This document shows positions 1 through 8,695 of a stretch of DNA of 64,000 bases, piece after piece. This DNA is from Flavihumibacter cheonanensis. GTDB taxonomy: Bacteria; Bacteroidota; Bacteroidia; Chitinophagales; Chitinophagaceae. The stretch is from contig NZ_JAKRWF010000004.1 of NCBI RefSeq assembly GCF_022352215.1, forward strand, positions 186,001 through 250,000, read 5' to 3'. The notes under the pieces are model-generated. The model was given only the letters and a program-made list of their open reading frames with translations. It was not told where the DNA came from and ran no database searches. Each line of letters begins with the position of its first letter. The stretch's first letter is position 1. The position numbers were made by a program, and so were the translations under genes.

Positions 1-267
1 AGTGCCAAAGAAATGGAGAAAGGTAAAATTGCAGTAACCATCAGTGCCCCGGCAGGTGGACCGATCTCTTTTTTCAACCGGTTGTCGCTGGTTGATCCTG
101 TTACGAAAAAACGCATACTCCCGGTCTTTTATGATGATAATTATGTGTCAGTGTTACCGGGGGAAAGCAGAACAGTGTTATTGGAATATAGTCCCGCGAC
201 TGGTCAGAAGCCGATGCTTTCGCTGGAGGCATGGAATATGCCTGAACAGTTTATTTCTATAAAATAA
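1..267 (+). CDS. Glycoside hydrolase family 2-type protein, C-terminal end only
   Basis: Only the last 88 codons are present; the frame is open to the left edge of the window. The visible part resembles the C-terminal Ig-like beta-sandwich of exo-beta-glucosaminidase or mannosidase-type GH2 enzymes, with the stretch LSLVDPVTKKRILPVFYDDN followed by a run ending in LPGES, a typical feature of that domain. These enzymes remove terminal sugars from oligosaccharides, usually in the periplasm of Bacteroidota. The stop codon lies six bases before the sulfatase ATG, so the two are probably co-transcribed. The catalytic domain is outside the window, so the sugar specificity cannot be judged. The GH2 assignment rests on the C-terminal pattern alone. 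Confidence 0.7.
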   Translation, partial: SAKEMEKGKIAVTISAPAGGPISFFNRLSLVDPVTKKRILPVFYDDNYVSVLPGESRTVLLEYSPATGQKPMLSLEAWNMPEQFISIK

Positions 268-273
268 AAAAAG

Positions 274-1629
274 ATGAGCATAAAGGTTGTAAAGCGGATA
301 CTGTTGACAGTTTTTCTTTTTGTAAAAATTGGAGAACTGGCAGCGCAATCGACAAAACCCAATGTTATTGTTATCTATTCCGATGACCAGGGGTATTCTG
401 ATCTGAACTGCTATGGAGCAAAAGATTTATATACACCGCATATAGATAAACTAGCCAGCGGAGGGGTGCGCTTTACTGAGTTTTATGCAGCGGCTCCTGT
501 ATGTTCTCCTTCGCGGGCAGCATTGTTAACGGGACTTGTTCCCCAACGTGCGGGATTGCCGGGTAATGCATCTTCTACGAAAGGAGTAGCCGGGATGCCA
601 ACAGAACAATATACAATGGCTGAGCTATTTAAAGCTGGTGGTTATAAAACCGCTCATATTGGGAAATGGCATATTGGGTATACTCCGGAAACAATGCCGA
701 ATGGTCAGGGCTTTGATCACTCCTTTGGATTTATGGGAGGATGCATTGATAATTATTCTCATTTTTTTTATTGGGATGGTCCCAATCGTCATGATTTATG
801 GAGAAACGGAGTAGAAATTCATGAACCAGGAAAATATTTTCAGGATTTAATGGTAGATGAAGCTGCCAACTTCATGCAGAACAACCGGAAGGATCCATTC
901 TTCCTTTATTTTGCGTTGAATACACCACATTATCCATTACAGGGAGATACCAAATGGCTGGAGTATTATAAAAAGCTCCCGTCTCCCCGAAGAGAATATG
1001 CAGCTTTTGTTTCTGCTATGGATGAACGGGTTGGAGCCTTACTGGCAAAATTGAATGAATTGGGATTGACTGAAAATACCATCGTGATATTTCAGTCTGA
1101 TCATGGTTATTCTGAAGAAGTCAGAACCTTTGGAGGAGGTGGAACTGCCATTGGGAAGCGGGGATCCAAGTTCAGTTTGTTTGAAGGAGGCATCAGAGTG
1201 CCGGCGATCATCAGCTGGCCAGGACGCTTACCCATGGGTGTTACAAGAAACCAGTTTGCAGTCAATATCGACTGGTACCCAACACTAGCCGGGTATTGCG
1301 GGCTGGCACTACCTGATAAAAAATTAGATGGAAGGGATTTGCGCAAATTGATCGCATCGGAAACTGCAAAATCGCCCCATGAGCTTTTTGTTTGGCAAAG
1401 TGGAGGCACAAAAGAAGCGCCTCAGTGGGCAGTAAGAAAAGGCGATTGGAAATTATTGCATGCTCCTATGCAATCGAATCCTGCGGAACTGGATGCAAAT
1501 GGACTTATGCTGGTAAATCTTCAATCGGATCCGGGGGAAAAGATCAATCTGGCCGCAAAATTTCCAAATAAGATAAAAGAGCTAAAGGCGGCGTATCAGG
1601 AATGGAGTATAAAAGTTGCTGAACAGTAA
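274..1629 (+). CDS. Secreted sulfatase, Cys-type (S1 family)
   Basis: This 451-residue protein would remove sulfate esters from a carbohydrate. An N-terminal signal peptide (residues 1 to about 25, ending ELAAQ) sends it to the periplasm or beyond. The metal-binding start of the sulfatase fold is seen as YSDDQGYSD near residues 35-43. The modification motif C77-S-P-S-R81 is followed by AALLTG, so the nucleophile is a formylglycine made from Cys77. A GKWH segment near residue 131 supplies other active-site groups. A second metal-site stretch (FQSDHGY) lies further on. It follows the GH2 gene closely and precedes the GH95 fucosidase gene, which fits desulfation before or during removal of terminal sugars. 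The sulfated substrate is not known. Confidence 0.93.
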   Translation: MSIKVVKRILLTVFLFVKIGELAAQSTKPNVIVIYSDDQGYSDLNCYGAKDLYTPHIDKLASGGVRFTEFYAAAPVCSPSRAALLTGLVPQRAGLPGNASSTKGVAGMPTEQYTMAELFKAGGYKTAHIGKWHIGYTPETMPNGQGFDHSFGFMGGCIDNYSHFFYWDGPNRHDLWRNGVEIHEPGKYFQDLMVDEAANFMQNNRKDPFFLYFALNTPHYPLQGDTKWLEYYKKLPSPRREYAAFVSAMDERVGALLAKLNELGLTENTIVIFQSDHGYSEEVRTFGGGGTAIGKRGSKFSLFEGGIRVPAIISWPGRLPMGVTRNQFAVNIDWYPTLAGYCGLALPDKKLDGRDLRKLIASETAKSPHELFVWQSGGTKEAPQWAVRKGDWKLLHAPMQSNPAELDANGLMLVNLQSDPGEKINLAAKFPNKIKELKAAYQEWSIKVAEQ

Positions 1630-1631
1630 TT

Positions 1632-1690
1632 TGCTGGTATATAAGAGTTGCAATCGGTTGAAATTTTCTGCCTACATTTAACTACCAGCA
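1632..1690 (+). promoter_or_regulatory. Intergenic leader with bracketing inverted repeat and a LacI-like half-palindrome
   Basis: The gap between the sulfatase and GH95 genes is bracketed by the 8-base arms TGCTGGTA (1632-1639) and TACCAGCA (1683-1690). The second arm ends directly before a GGGAGG ribosome-binding sequence (1691-1696). Between the arms lies TTGCAATCGGTTGAAA (1648-1663), which matches 14 of 16 positions of the perfect palindrome ahead of susC at 8723-8738. The arms could pair in RNA and hold the ribosome-binding site near a stem base. The internal site could be a repressor operator. Both roles are inference. Confidence 0.4.
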
Positions 1691-1703
1691 GGGAGGGCGC
1701 CAT

Positions 1704-4160
1704 ATGAATCGACTATTTTTGATGGTTTTTTCTTTTCTTTTTTTTAGTGCAGCAGCCCAAAAAAAAGAACCTTTAAAATTATGGTACAGGCAACCAGCCG
1801 GACAAATATGGGAAAATGCGCTTCCTGTTGGAAATGGTTTTTTGGGTGCTATGATTTACGGGAATGTTGAGGAGGAACTGATAGCACTGAATGAACATAC
1901 CGTTTGGAGCGGAAGTCCGAACCGGAATGATAATCCGGCTGCTATAAATGCATTGACCAGCATTCGGAAATTGATATTTGAGGGAAAACAAAAAGAAGCT
2001 GAACAATTAGCCAATGATCAGATAATTACAAAAAAATCGCACGGCCAATTTTTTGCACCGGTGGGAACGCTGCATCTTGAAATGAAGGGCCAGCAGCAAT
2101 ACAGTAACTATTACAGAGAACTTGATATAGATAACGCAATAGCAAGTAGTAGATATGAATCAAATGGTGTTACCTTTAAAAGAGAAGTATTTGCCTCTTT
2201 GACGGATCGTGTACTCGTTATTCGGCTTACAGCGGATAGAGCAAAAATGCTCAGTTTTACAGCACGGTATTCTACACCTCAACCCCGGGCTGCAGTATTA
2301 GTTGAAAATGGCTTGCTGATATTAAAAGGCACTACCCCAGATCATGAAACCGTACCTGGAAAAGTCAAATTTTATACGGTTGCTCAGATTAAGACCACGG
2401 GTGGTAATATCTTAACTACTGACTCCAGCATTCAGGTGCAGCAGGCTGATGCGGCTGAAATCTATCTATCCATCGCAACCAATTTTAATTCGTATAAGGA
2501 TCTGGGTGGTGATGAAATGGCGAGAAGTTTGTCCTGGCTTAAAAAAGCAGTCAATAAATCGTACAGCGTTTTAAAAAAGGAACATGTTCATCAATACCAG
2601 CAGTATTTTAACCGGGTGCAGTTTGCCCTCGGGACTAGTGCTGCAAACAATGAACCAACGGATGAACGATTACGCAAATTCAGAAACAGGAACGATCCTC
2701 AACTGGTTAGTTTGTATTACCAGTACGGAAGGTATTTATTGATTTCTTCTTCTCAACCTGGTGGTGAGCCGGCCAATTTGCAGGGAATCTGGAATCACCG
2801 GATGTATCCTCCTTGGGACAGTAAGTATACCATCAATATCAATGCAGAAATGAACTACTGGCCGGCAGAGAAAACAAATCTTTCGGAATTGCATGAACCC
2901 TTTCTGCGAATGGTAAAGGAACTTTCTGAAACAGGCAGGGAAACTGCTAAAACCATGTATGGCGCAAGGGGATGGGTAGCCCACCACAATACGGATATAT
3001 GGAGGATTACAGGGCCTATTGATGGTGCTTTCTGGGGTATGTGGGTGGCTGGTGGCGCCTGGGCCAGCCAGCATTTGTGGGAGCATTTTTTGTACACTGG
3101 TGATCTCAAATTTCTGGCTACGGCTTATCCTGTTTTAAAGGAAGCAAGCCGTTTTTATATGGATTTTCTTATTCCACATCCGAAAGAAAAATACCTGGTA
3201 ATCAATCCTGGCAGTTCTCCGGAAAATGCACCGGCTGCTCATGGTGGTTCCTCTCTGGATGCAGGTACCACGATGGATAATCAGCTTGCGTTTGACCTCT
3301 TCAGCAGTACCATCAGAGCAGCAGAATGGTTAAAAACGGATCAGGCATTTAGGGATTCCTTAAAGCAGTTAAGAGACCAGTTATCACCAATGCGTATCGG
3401 TCGGTTCGGACAGTTACAGGAATGGATGGAAGATATTGATGATCCGAATGATCATCACCGGCATGTTTCTCATTTATACGGATTGTATCCTTCCAACCAA
3501 ATTTCACCCTATCGCAATCCCGACTTGTTTCAGGCGGCAAGGATTAGTCTGGAGCACAGGGGTGATGTTTCAACCGGATGGAGCATGGGATGGAAGATCA
3601 ACTGGTGGGCAAGATTACAGGACGGTGATCGCGCCTTGCAACTACTCAGAAATCAACTATCACCGGTGGGCACTAACGGGGAAGGAGGGGGGAGTTATGA
3701 CAATCTTTTTGATGCACACCCGCCTTTCCAGATTGATGGAAATTTTGGTTGTACCTCAGGTATCACGGAGATGCTTATACAGTCTGCTGATGGAGCAGTC
3801 CATATTTTACCTGCTTTGCCAAAAGAATGGGCGAATGGATATATAAACGGAATTAAAGCAAGGGGTGGATTTGAAATCAGGGAACTGAGTTGGAAAGACG
3901 GGAAAATTCAACATCTGGTAATACAGTCGCATTTGGGAGGAAATCTGCGTTTGCGGGTACATCAGCCCCTTCAGTTTTATTCAGGAAAAAAAGTTGAGAT
4001 AAGTTCCGGGCTTAATACAAATCCATTTTTTGTTATAGAATCAATTCCGGCACCCCTGGTAGCGAAGAATTTACCAGAGGTAAAGACTGTCCTTAAAGTA
4101 GCCATGGAATACGATATCATGACAGAAAAGAACAAAACTTATACATTCACCAGCCAGTAG
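1704..4160 (+). CDS. GH95 alpha-L-fucosidase, secreted
   Basis: The 818-residue product has a signal peptide (cleavage after about SAAAQ) and the full length of GH95, a family of inverting alpha-1,2-fucosidases (some members act on L-galactose). The start of the family domain is clear in the segment LPVGNGFLGAMIYGN. The catalytic stretches known from the bifidobacterial enzyme are present: Asn378 and Asn380 in TININAEMNYWP, the proposed acid Glu507 in NPGSSPENAP, and Asp678 in FQIDGNFG. A GGGAGG ribosome-binding sequence lies 8 bases before the ATG. It is tandem with the sulfatase and convergent with the HTCS gene, leaving only 5 bases between stop codons. It would release terminal fucose from the target glycan. 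No truncation or frameshift is seen. Confidence 0.95.
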   Translation: MNRLFLMVFSFLFFSAAAQKKEPLKLWYRQPAGQIWENALPVGNGFLGAMIYGNVEEELIALNEHTVWSGSPNRNDNPAAINALTSIRKLIFEGKQKEAEQLANDQIITKKSHGQFFAPVGTLHLEMKGQQQYSNYYRELDIDNAIASSRYESNGVTFKREVFASLTDRVLVIRLTADRAKMLSFTARYSTPQPRAAVLVENGLLILKGTTPDHETVPGKVKFYTVAQIKTTGGNILTTDSSIQVQQADAAEIYLSIATNFNSYKDLGGDEMARSLSWLKKAVNKSYSVLKKEHVHQYQQYFNRVQFALGTSAANNEPTDERLRKFRNRNDPQLVSLYYQYGRYLLISSSQPGGEPANLQGIWNHRMYPPWDSKYTININAEMNYWPAEKTNLSELHEPFLRMVKELSETGRETAKTMYGARGWVAHHNTDIWRITGPIDGAFWGMWVAGGAWASQHLWEHFLYTGDLKFLATAYPVLKEASRFYMDFLIPHPKEKYLVINPGSSPENAPAAHGGSSLDAGTTMDNQLAFDLFSSTIRAAEWLKTDQAFRDSLKQLRDQLSPMRIGRFGQLQEWMEDIDDPNDHHRHVSHLYGLYPSNQISPYRNPDLFQAARISLEHRGDVSTGWSMGWKINWWARLQDGDRALQLLRNQLSPVGTNGEGGGSYDNLFDAHPPFQIDGNFGCTSGITEMLIQSADGAVHILPALPKEWANGYINGIKARGGFEIRELSWKDGKIQHLVIQSHLGGNLRLRVHQPLQFYSGKKVEISSGLNTNPFFVIESIPAPLVAKNLPEVKTVLKVAMEYDIMTEKNKTYTFTSQ

Positions 4161-4165
4161 ATTGA

Positions 4166-7100
4166 TTAATTCAAAGTTTCTTTTCTCATTTTTACCATGT
4201 ATTCGGATGGAAGTAAACTGTATTTTGCTTTGAAGGATTTAGCAAAATAATTAGGGGTTGAAAACCCGACTGAATAAGCGATTTCAGCAACATTCATATC
4301 CGATTTTTCCAGCAATACGGCGGCTTTTTCAAGTTTGATCGAACGAATGAATTCGACAGGCGTTTGCCCTGTTAGTTCTAACAATTTATTGTAAAGTGAA
4401 CTTCTGCTCATGCCAACATGCCTGCTCAACTCTTCTACCGAAAGTTGGGAATTATTCAAATTTTCATCCAGGTACTTTAAAATCGTATGCAATAATTTTT
4501 CATCGGCCGACTGAATTTCAATTTCGGGGGTCAGGGCCTTAATTTGTTTTGAATAAGTTGTTTTTAATGTATCATTGAGTAGTAACAGGTTTTTAATTTT
4601 TGCATTTAACAGTTCAAAATTGAAAGGCTTGGTGATATAATCGCTGGCCCCTGTTTTTAATCCGGTAAGCTGGTCAGCTTCACCAGATAATGCAGTCAGC
4701 AGGATGATGGGAATATGCATGGTTCTTTTGTCTGCTTTGATTTTCTGACAGAATTGAATTCCATCCATTTCCGGCATACTAATATCACTTACTATAAGTT
4801 GGGGATGATGTGTAAGGGTTTTTTGCCATGCTTCCTTGCCATTGGTTGCTTCGAAAACCTTATAGTGTAAACGAAGATTGTCCTTGAGATAAAAACGAAA
4901 ATCATCATTGTCTTCTACCAAAAGAAGGGAGGGTACAGGGCCGGTTGCAGCCTTGATTTCCGGTTTAACAATATCCTGCATTAACGTACCTGATGCTGAA
5001 TTGTTATCTTCTACCAGTCTGGGTTCCTGCTCAGGCTCTTCCAGCAGGGTAAGCGGTAATAGAATCCTGAAAGTAGTTCCTTTGTCTGGAGTACTTTCCA
5101 GTTCAATGTCGCCACCATGCATTTTTACAAATTCCCGTGTTATGGATAATCCGATTCCCGTTCCCTGGTTTAAGATAGAGGCAGGTGACTGATGTTGAAA
5201 AAACAAGTCATAAATGCGGGATTGTTGTTCAGGCGGAATTCCAATTCCGGTATCTGCGATTGTAATTTCAACCCAGGTTTGTTCTGTGGTTGTGCGTTTT
5301 GCCCAGTTCAAAGACATGTGTACTGAGCCCCCTTTGTTAGTAAACTTAAACGCGTTTGAAAGAATATTAAATAATATTCGCTCTAATTTATCATGATCAA
5401 AACTGGTGTGTAGTTTCTCTATTAAACTGGTATAGCTGAAACCAATTTTTTTTCTTTCTGCCAAGTCCACAAAAGCCTGACTGATTTCCTGCATGAATGG
5501 AACCAGATCTCCTTCCGTTGAAAAGAGTTTTAATTCATGTTCTTCCATTTTCCGGAAATCGAGTAGTTGATTTACAAGATTCAGTAAGCGTTTTGCATTA
5601 TGTTTTACCAATAGTAATTGTTTGGAGTCATGCCCATTTACTTCCCGCTGAAGTAAACTCTCAACCGGACCAAGAATCAATGATATGGGAGTTCTGAATT
5701 CATGACTAAGATTGGTGAGGAATTTTATTTTCAACCGGTCCAGTTCACGAATTCGTTCCACTTCCCGGCGTTCCTGTTCAATTTTTAACTGTTCCTGCTC
5801 ACGGGCAAATTTCTTTTTCCATTTTTGGAGTGACAGGTATCGAATGTATAATAAAACGCCAAGGACAAGTAATACATAAAAGATATAGGCATAGGTGCTT
5901 CTCCAGAATGGCGGATGAACAATTATGCGGATGGATGTCCCTGCTTCATTCCACAACCCATCATTGTTGCTTGCCTTTATTCGAAACACATAATTCCCGG
6001 GATCCAGGTTGGTGTACGAGGCACTTGTTTTGTTGCCAACATCGTTCCAGTCCTTGTCAAAGCCCTCCAGTTTGTATGCGTATTTATTCTGTAATGGAGC
6101 AGTATAAGTCAACCCAATATATTCCAGTATGAAATTTTGTTTGAAATCCAGGTTGATTTCTTTTGCAACCGAAATATGATCACTAAGTGGACCGTCCCTG
6201 GAAGCCTGAACACTTTGATTTCCGATTTTCAAATCTGTGAGGGTAACTATCGGAATATTATTGTTTTTTATCAGTTTCGTGGGATTAAAATAATTAAAAC
6301 CTGCTTTCCCTCCGAAGTACAATTCTCCATTTCTAAGCTTAATTCCGGCACCCCGAACAAAGTTATTTTCCTGTAGTCCATTGTGGGAACCATAATTATT
6401 TATTTTGCTCGTTTTCGGATCTATGCTGCTTATACCATTATTCGTGCTTACCCAGATCAATCCGGTTTCGTCTTCCAGTAAGGCATAAGCCATACTATTG
6501 GCAAGGCCGTTATTTTCAGCAAATGTTTGAAATGAATTTTTTTCTTTGGAGAACCTGGCAACTCCTGAACCAAATGTTCCCATCCATAAATCCCCCTTTT
6601 TGTCTCTGAGTATGCATTGTATTTTATCGTTTGGCAACTTGCTATTGCTGCTTTTGTAGACCTTGAATTCATTGTTCCTCTCGTTATAACAAGCTACTCC
6701 TCCGCCGTGTGTAGCGATCCAGATAGTTCCGTCGCTATCTTCCACAATGTCTCTGATATATCCATTGATTGGAAGCAAATTATCATTAGGCTGTTGCGGA
6801 TGGGGTGTATAGCGACGAATCACTTTGAAATCCGAATTGAGTACATTGATTCCCTGACCATTCATGCCCAGCCAGATTTCTCCATTTTTCATTGGGCTCA
6901 CTACAAAAACCTCATTGGCATTTAGCATGGTGGACTTATTTCCAGCCTTGATACGTCTAATGCCTTTTCCGGCTGGATCCATCACCAGAAGCCCATCCCC
7001 ATACGTACCAATCAAAATGGTTCCATTCGAAAGTTTTTTAAGCGTTAATACATCAATTTCAGTGTTGGAGGTCCCACGTTCTGAAGGGATTAAAACCTGT

Positions 7101-8272
7101 TGGAACAATTTCTTTTTGGGATCAAACAAACTTAACCCTCCACCCTCTGTTCCAACATATATTTTTTCATCAGGGCCTTCAGCAAAGGCTTTTACAATTG
7201 GGTCATTCAGTCCATATTTATCAAATGGATTACTCCGGACATAATTAAAGAGATTCAGATTGCTGTCAAATTTATTGATACCACCTCCAACCGTACCAAT
7301 CCAGTAAATGCCCTGATTATCAATAAACAGACTTCTTACCTGTTTGGCAGAAAGGCTGTGCAGATTTCGCTGATTTTGTCTGAAACGGCTGGTTTTTCCT
7401 GTTTTCAAATCCATGATTTCAAGCCCTTCAGATGTACCTATCCATAGGTTTTGACCATCGTCGGCGAGTGCATTGACAGAATAGGAAGCAATTTTTGAAA
7501 AGGATTGATTTGCAGGGTTGTACCGAAATAATCCTTGATTTGATCCAACCCAAAGGGTACCTGATTTGTCTTCTTTAATGGCATTAATTGTTTCGTCTGA
7601 ATGGGTAGCAAAAGGATCCGCCAATCTTGTGAAATAGCTTACTGTTTTGGTAGCAGGATCATAGCGATGTAATCCTTTACCTGTTCCGATCCATATAATG
7701 TGCCGGCTATCTTCAAAGAGACAGGTTGGTGGGGTTTTGATAGAGGAGATGGCAGATGAGGAGCTAATTTCAAGGTCCCGGGTTGAACCAGTTGTCGGAT
7801 CTAATAATGTTATACCATCGAAATGAGCAACCCAGATTATACCTTTTGAATCACTGATGACACTTCTGATTACATTGTTCTGGATTTCGTCTTTTTTTCT
7901 AATTGCCGGATAATGCTGAAAGGTATCAGTCCTGCGGTCGTACCTGCTTAATGAACCGCCACTGGTACCAATCCATAAATTGCCTTTCGAATCTTCGTGC
8001 AGACTCAATATTTCATTTGACTTTAAAGTGCCTTTTCTCGTTTCATTTCGCCGGTAAATGGTAAAGTTGGTGCCGTCGAAGCGGGCCAATCCATCTTCCG
8101 TTCCTGCCCACAACCAACCCGAGCGATCCTTCAGTAATACATTCACGGAATTGGATGACAGGCCATCTTTAGTAGTAATGGTTATAAGGTTAATCTGATT
8201 GGGTTGAGCCTGCCCCTTGAAGAAAAAGACCGGCACCAATAACAAGATGAGTAGTCCCAAAATTCTATTCAT
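4166..8272 (-). CDS. Hybrid two-component system (HTCS) sensor/regulator
   Basis: This 1368-residue one-protein signalling system is the usual activator of polysaccharide loci in Bacteroidota. After a signal peptide (to about residue 23) come many two-component-regulator propeller repeats of the type 'D..G.LWIGT' (about 25-690), then a Y_Y_Y domain (about 715-785) that together sense oligosaccharide in the periplasm. A membrane segment lies near 789-812. The cytoplasmic part has a HisKA domain with His857 in LSHEFRTP, an ATPase domain with TGIGIPP and GTGIGLSI boxes, a receiver with Asp1163 in SDISMPEMDG, and a C-terminal AraC-type HTH (about 1260-1365). It is divergent from susC, the likely target. 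All key phosphotransfer residues are present, so it should be functional. Confidence 0.97.
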   Translation of the reverse strand: MNRILGLLILLLVPVFFFKGQAQPNQINLITITTKDGLSSNSVNVLLKDRSGWLWAGTEDGLARFDGTNFTIYRRNETRKGTLKSNEILSLHEDSKGNLWIGTSGGSLSRYDRRTDTFQHYPAIRKKDEIQNNVIRSVISDSKGIIWVAHFDGITLLDPTTGSTRDLEISSSSAISSIKTPPTCLFEDSRHIIWIGTGKGLHRYDPATKTVSYFTRLADPFATHSDETINAIKEDKSGTLWVGSNQGLFRYNPANQSFSKIASYSVNALADDGQNLWIGTSEGLEIMDLKTGKTSRFRQNQRNLHSLSAKQVRSLFIDNQGIYWIGTVGGGINKFDSNLNLFNYVRSNPFDKYGLNDPIVKAFAEGPDEKIYVGTEGGGLSLFDPKKKLFQQVLIPSERGTSNTEIDVLTLKKLSNGTILIGTYGDGLLVMDPAGKGIRRIKAGNKSTMLNANEVFVVSPMKNGEIWLGMNGQGINVLNSDFKVIRRYTPHPQQPNDNLLPINGYIRDIVEDSDGTIWIATHGGGVACYNERNNEFKVYKSSNSKLPNDKIQCILRDKKGDLWMGTFGSGVARFSKEKNSFQTFAENNGLANSMAYALLEDETGLIWVSTNNGISSIDPKTSKINNYGSHNGLQENNFVRGAGIKLRNGELYFGGKAGFNYFNPTKLIKNNNIPIVTLTDLKIGNQSVQASRDGPLSDHISVAKEINLDFKQNFILEYIGLTYTAPLQNKYAYKLEGFDKDWNDVGNKTSASYTNLDPGNYVFRIKASNNDGLWNEAGTSIRIIVHPPFWRSTYAYIFYVLLVLGVLLYIRYLSLQKWKKKFAREQEQLKIEQERREVERIRELDRLKIKFLTNLSHEFRTPISLILGPVESLLQREVNGHDSKQLLLVKHNAKRLLNLVNQLLDFRKMEEHELKLFSTEGDLVPFMQEISQAFVDLAERKKIGFSYTSLIEKLHTSFDHDKLERILFNILSNAFKFTNKGGSVHMSLNWAKRTTTEQTWVEITIADTGIGIPPEQQSRIYDLFFQHQSPASILNQGTGIGLSITREFVKMHGGDIELESTPDKGTTFRILLPLTLLEEPEQEPRLVEDNNSASGTLMQDIVKPEIKAATGPVPSLLLVEDNDDFRFYLKDNLRLHYKVFEATNGKEAWQKTLTHHPQLIVSDISMPEMDGIQFCQKIKADKRTMHIPIILLTALSGEADQLTGLKTGASDYITKPFNFELLNAKIKNLLLLNDTLKTTYSKQIKALTPEIEIQSADEKLLHTILKYLDENLNNSQLSVEELSRHVGMSRSSLYNKLLELTGQTPVEFIRSIKLEKAAVLLEKSDMNVAEIAYSVGFSTPNYFAKSFKAKYSLLPSEYMVKMRKETLN

Positions 8273-8695
8273 ACAGCAGCTAGCATTCGTTCAAAATCAG
8301 CTTCTTAGATCAGACCGAAGAAATTTAAACATTTGTTCCATGAGTTTCAACAAATGTGCTATTGATCATTTTTCCTGGCAAATAACTTCACGATAAGTAA
8401 TAGCCTTACGAAACAGTCATGGCTGAATTCCTAACAAATAAAAAACAATAAAATGTAAAAACGACATTTAAATTAAAACCTGATATAATTATTGAAACTA
8501 ATATTAACTGCCAACAACCAAATACGATTCACATGCTGCCATTTCCAACAGTGCTCTCCTTTCAAATGAAAATCCGGGTTCCCCGGGGTTATTCCTCCCA
8601 TTAGTAAAGTCCAACGCTCCAGAAAGGACTCCTGACTCATCCAAAAGCTGTTCAACAGATATGGACCGCTGAAAAAAAAGATTTCATAAATCATT
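8273..8695. promoter_or_regulatory. Divergent control region between HTCS and susC
   Basis: This 423-base AT-rich gap holds no convincing gene. On the HTCS side a near-consensus -7 box, TGATTTTG read on the minus strand (8292-8299), sits about 20 bases before the HTCS start codon. Upstream of it is a perfect inverted repeat, ACATTTGTT (8329-8337) and AACAAATGT (8349-8357), with an 11-base spacer, so the arm centres are about 20 bases or two helical turns apart. That is the geometry of a dimer-binding operator. No clear -7 box was found on the susC side, which fits a promoter that needs an activator such as the HTCS. Confidence 0.45.
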
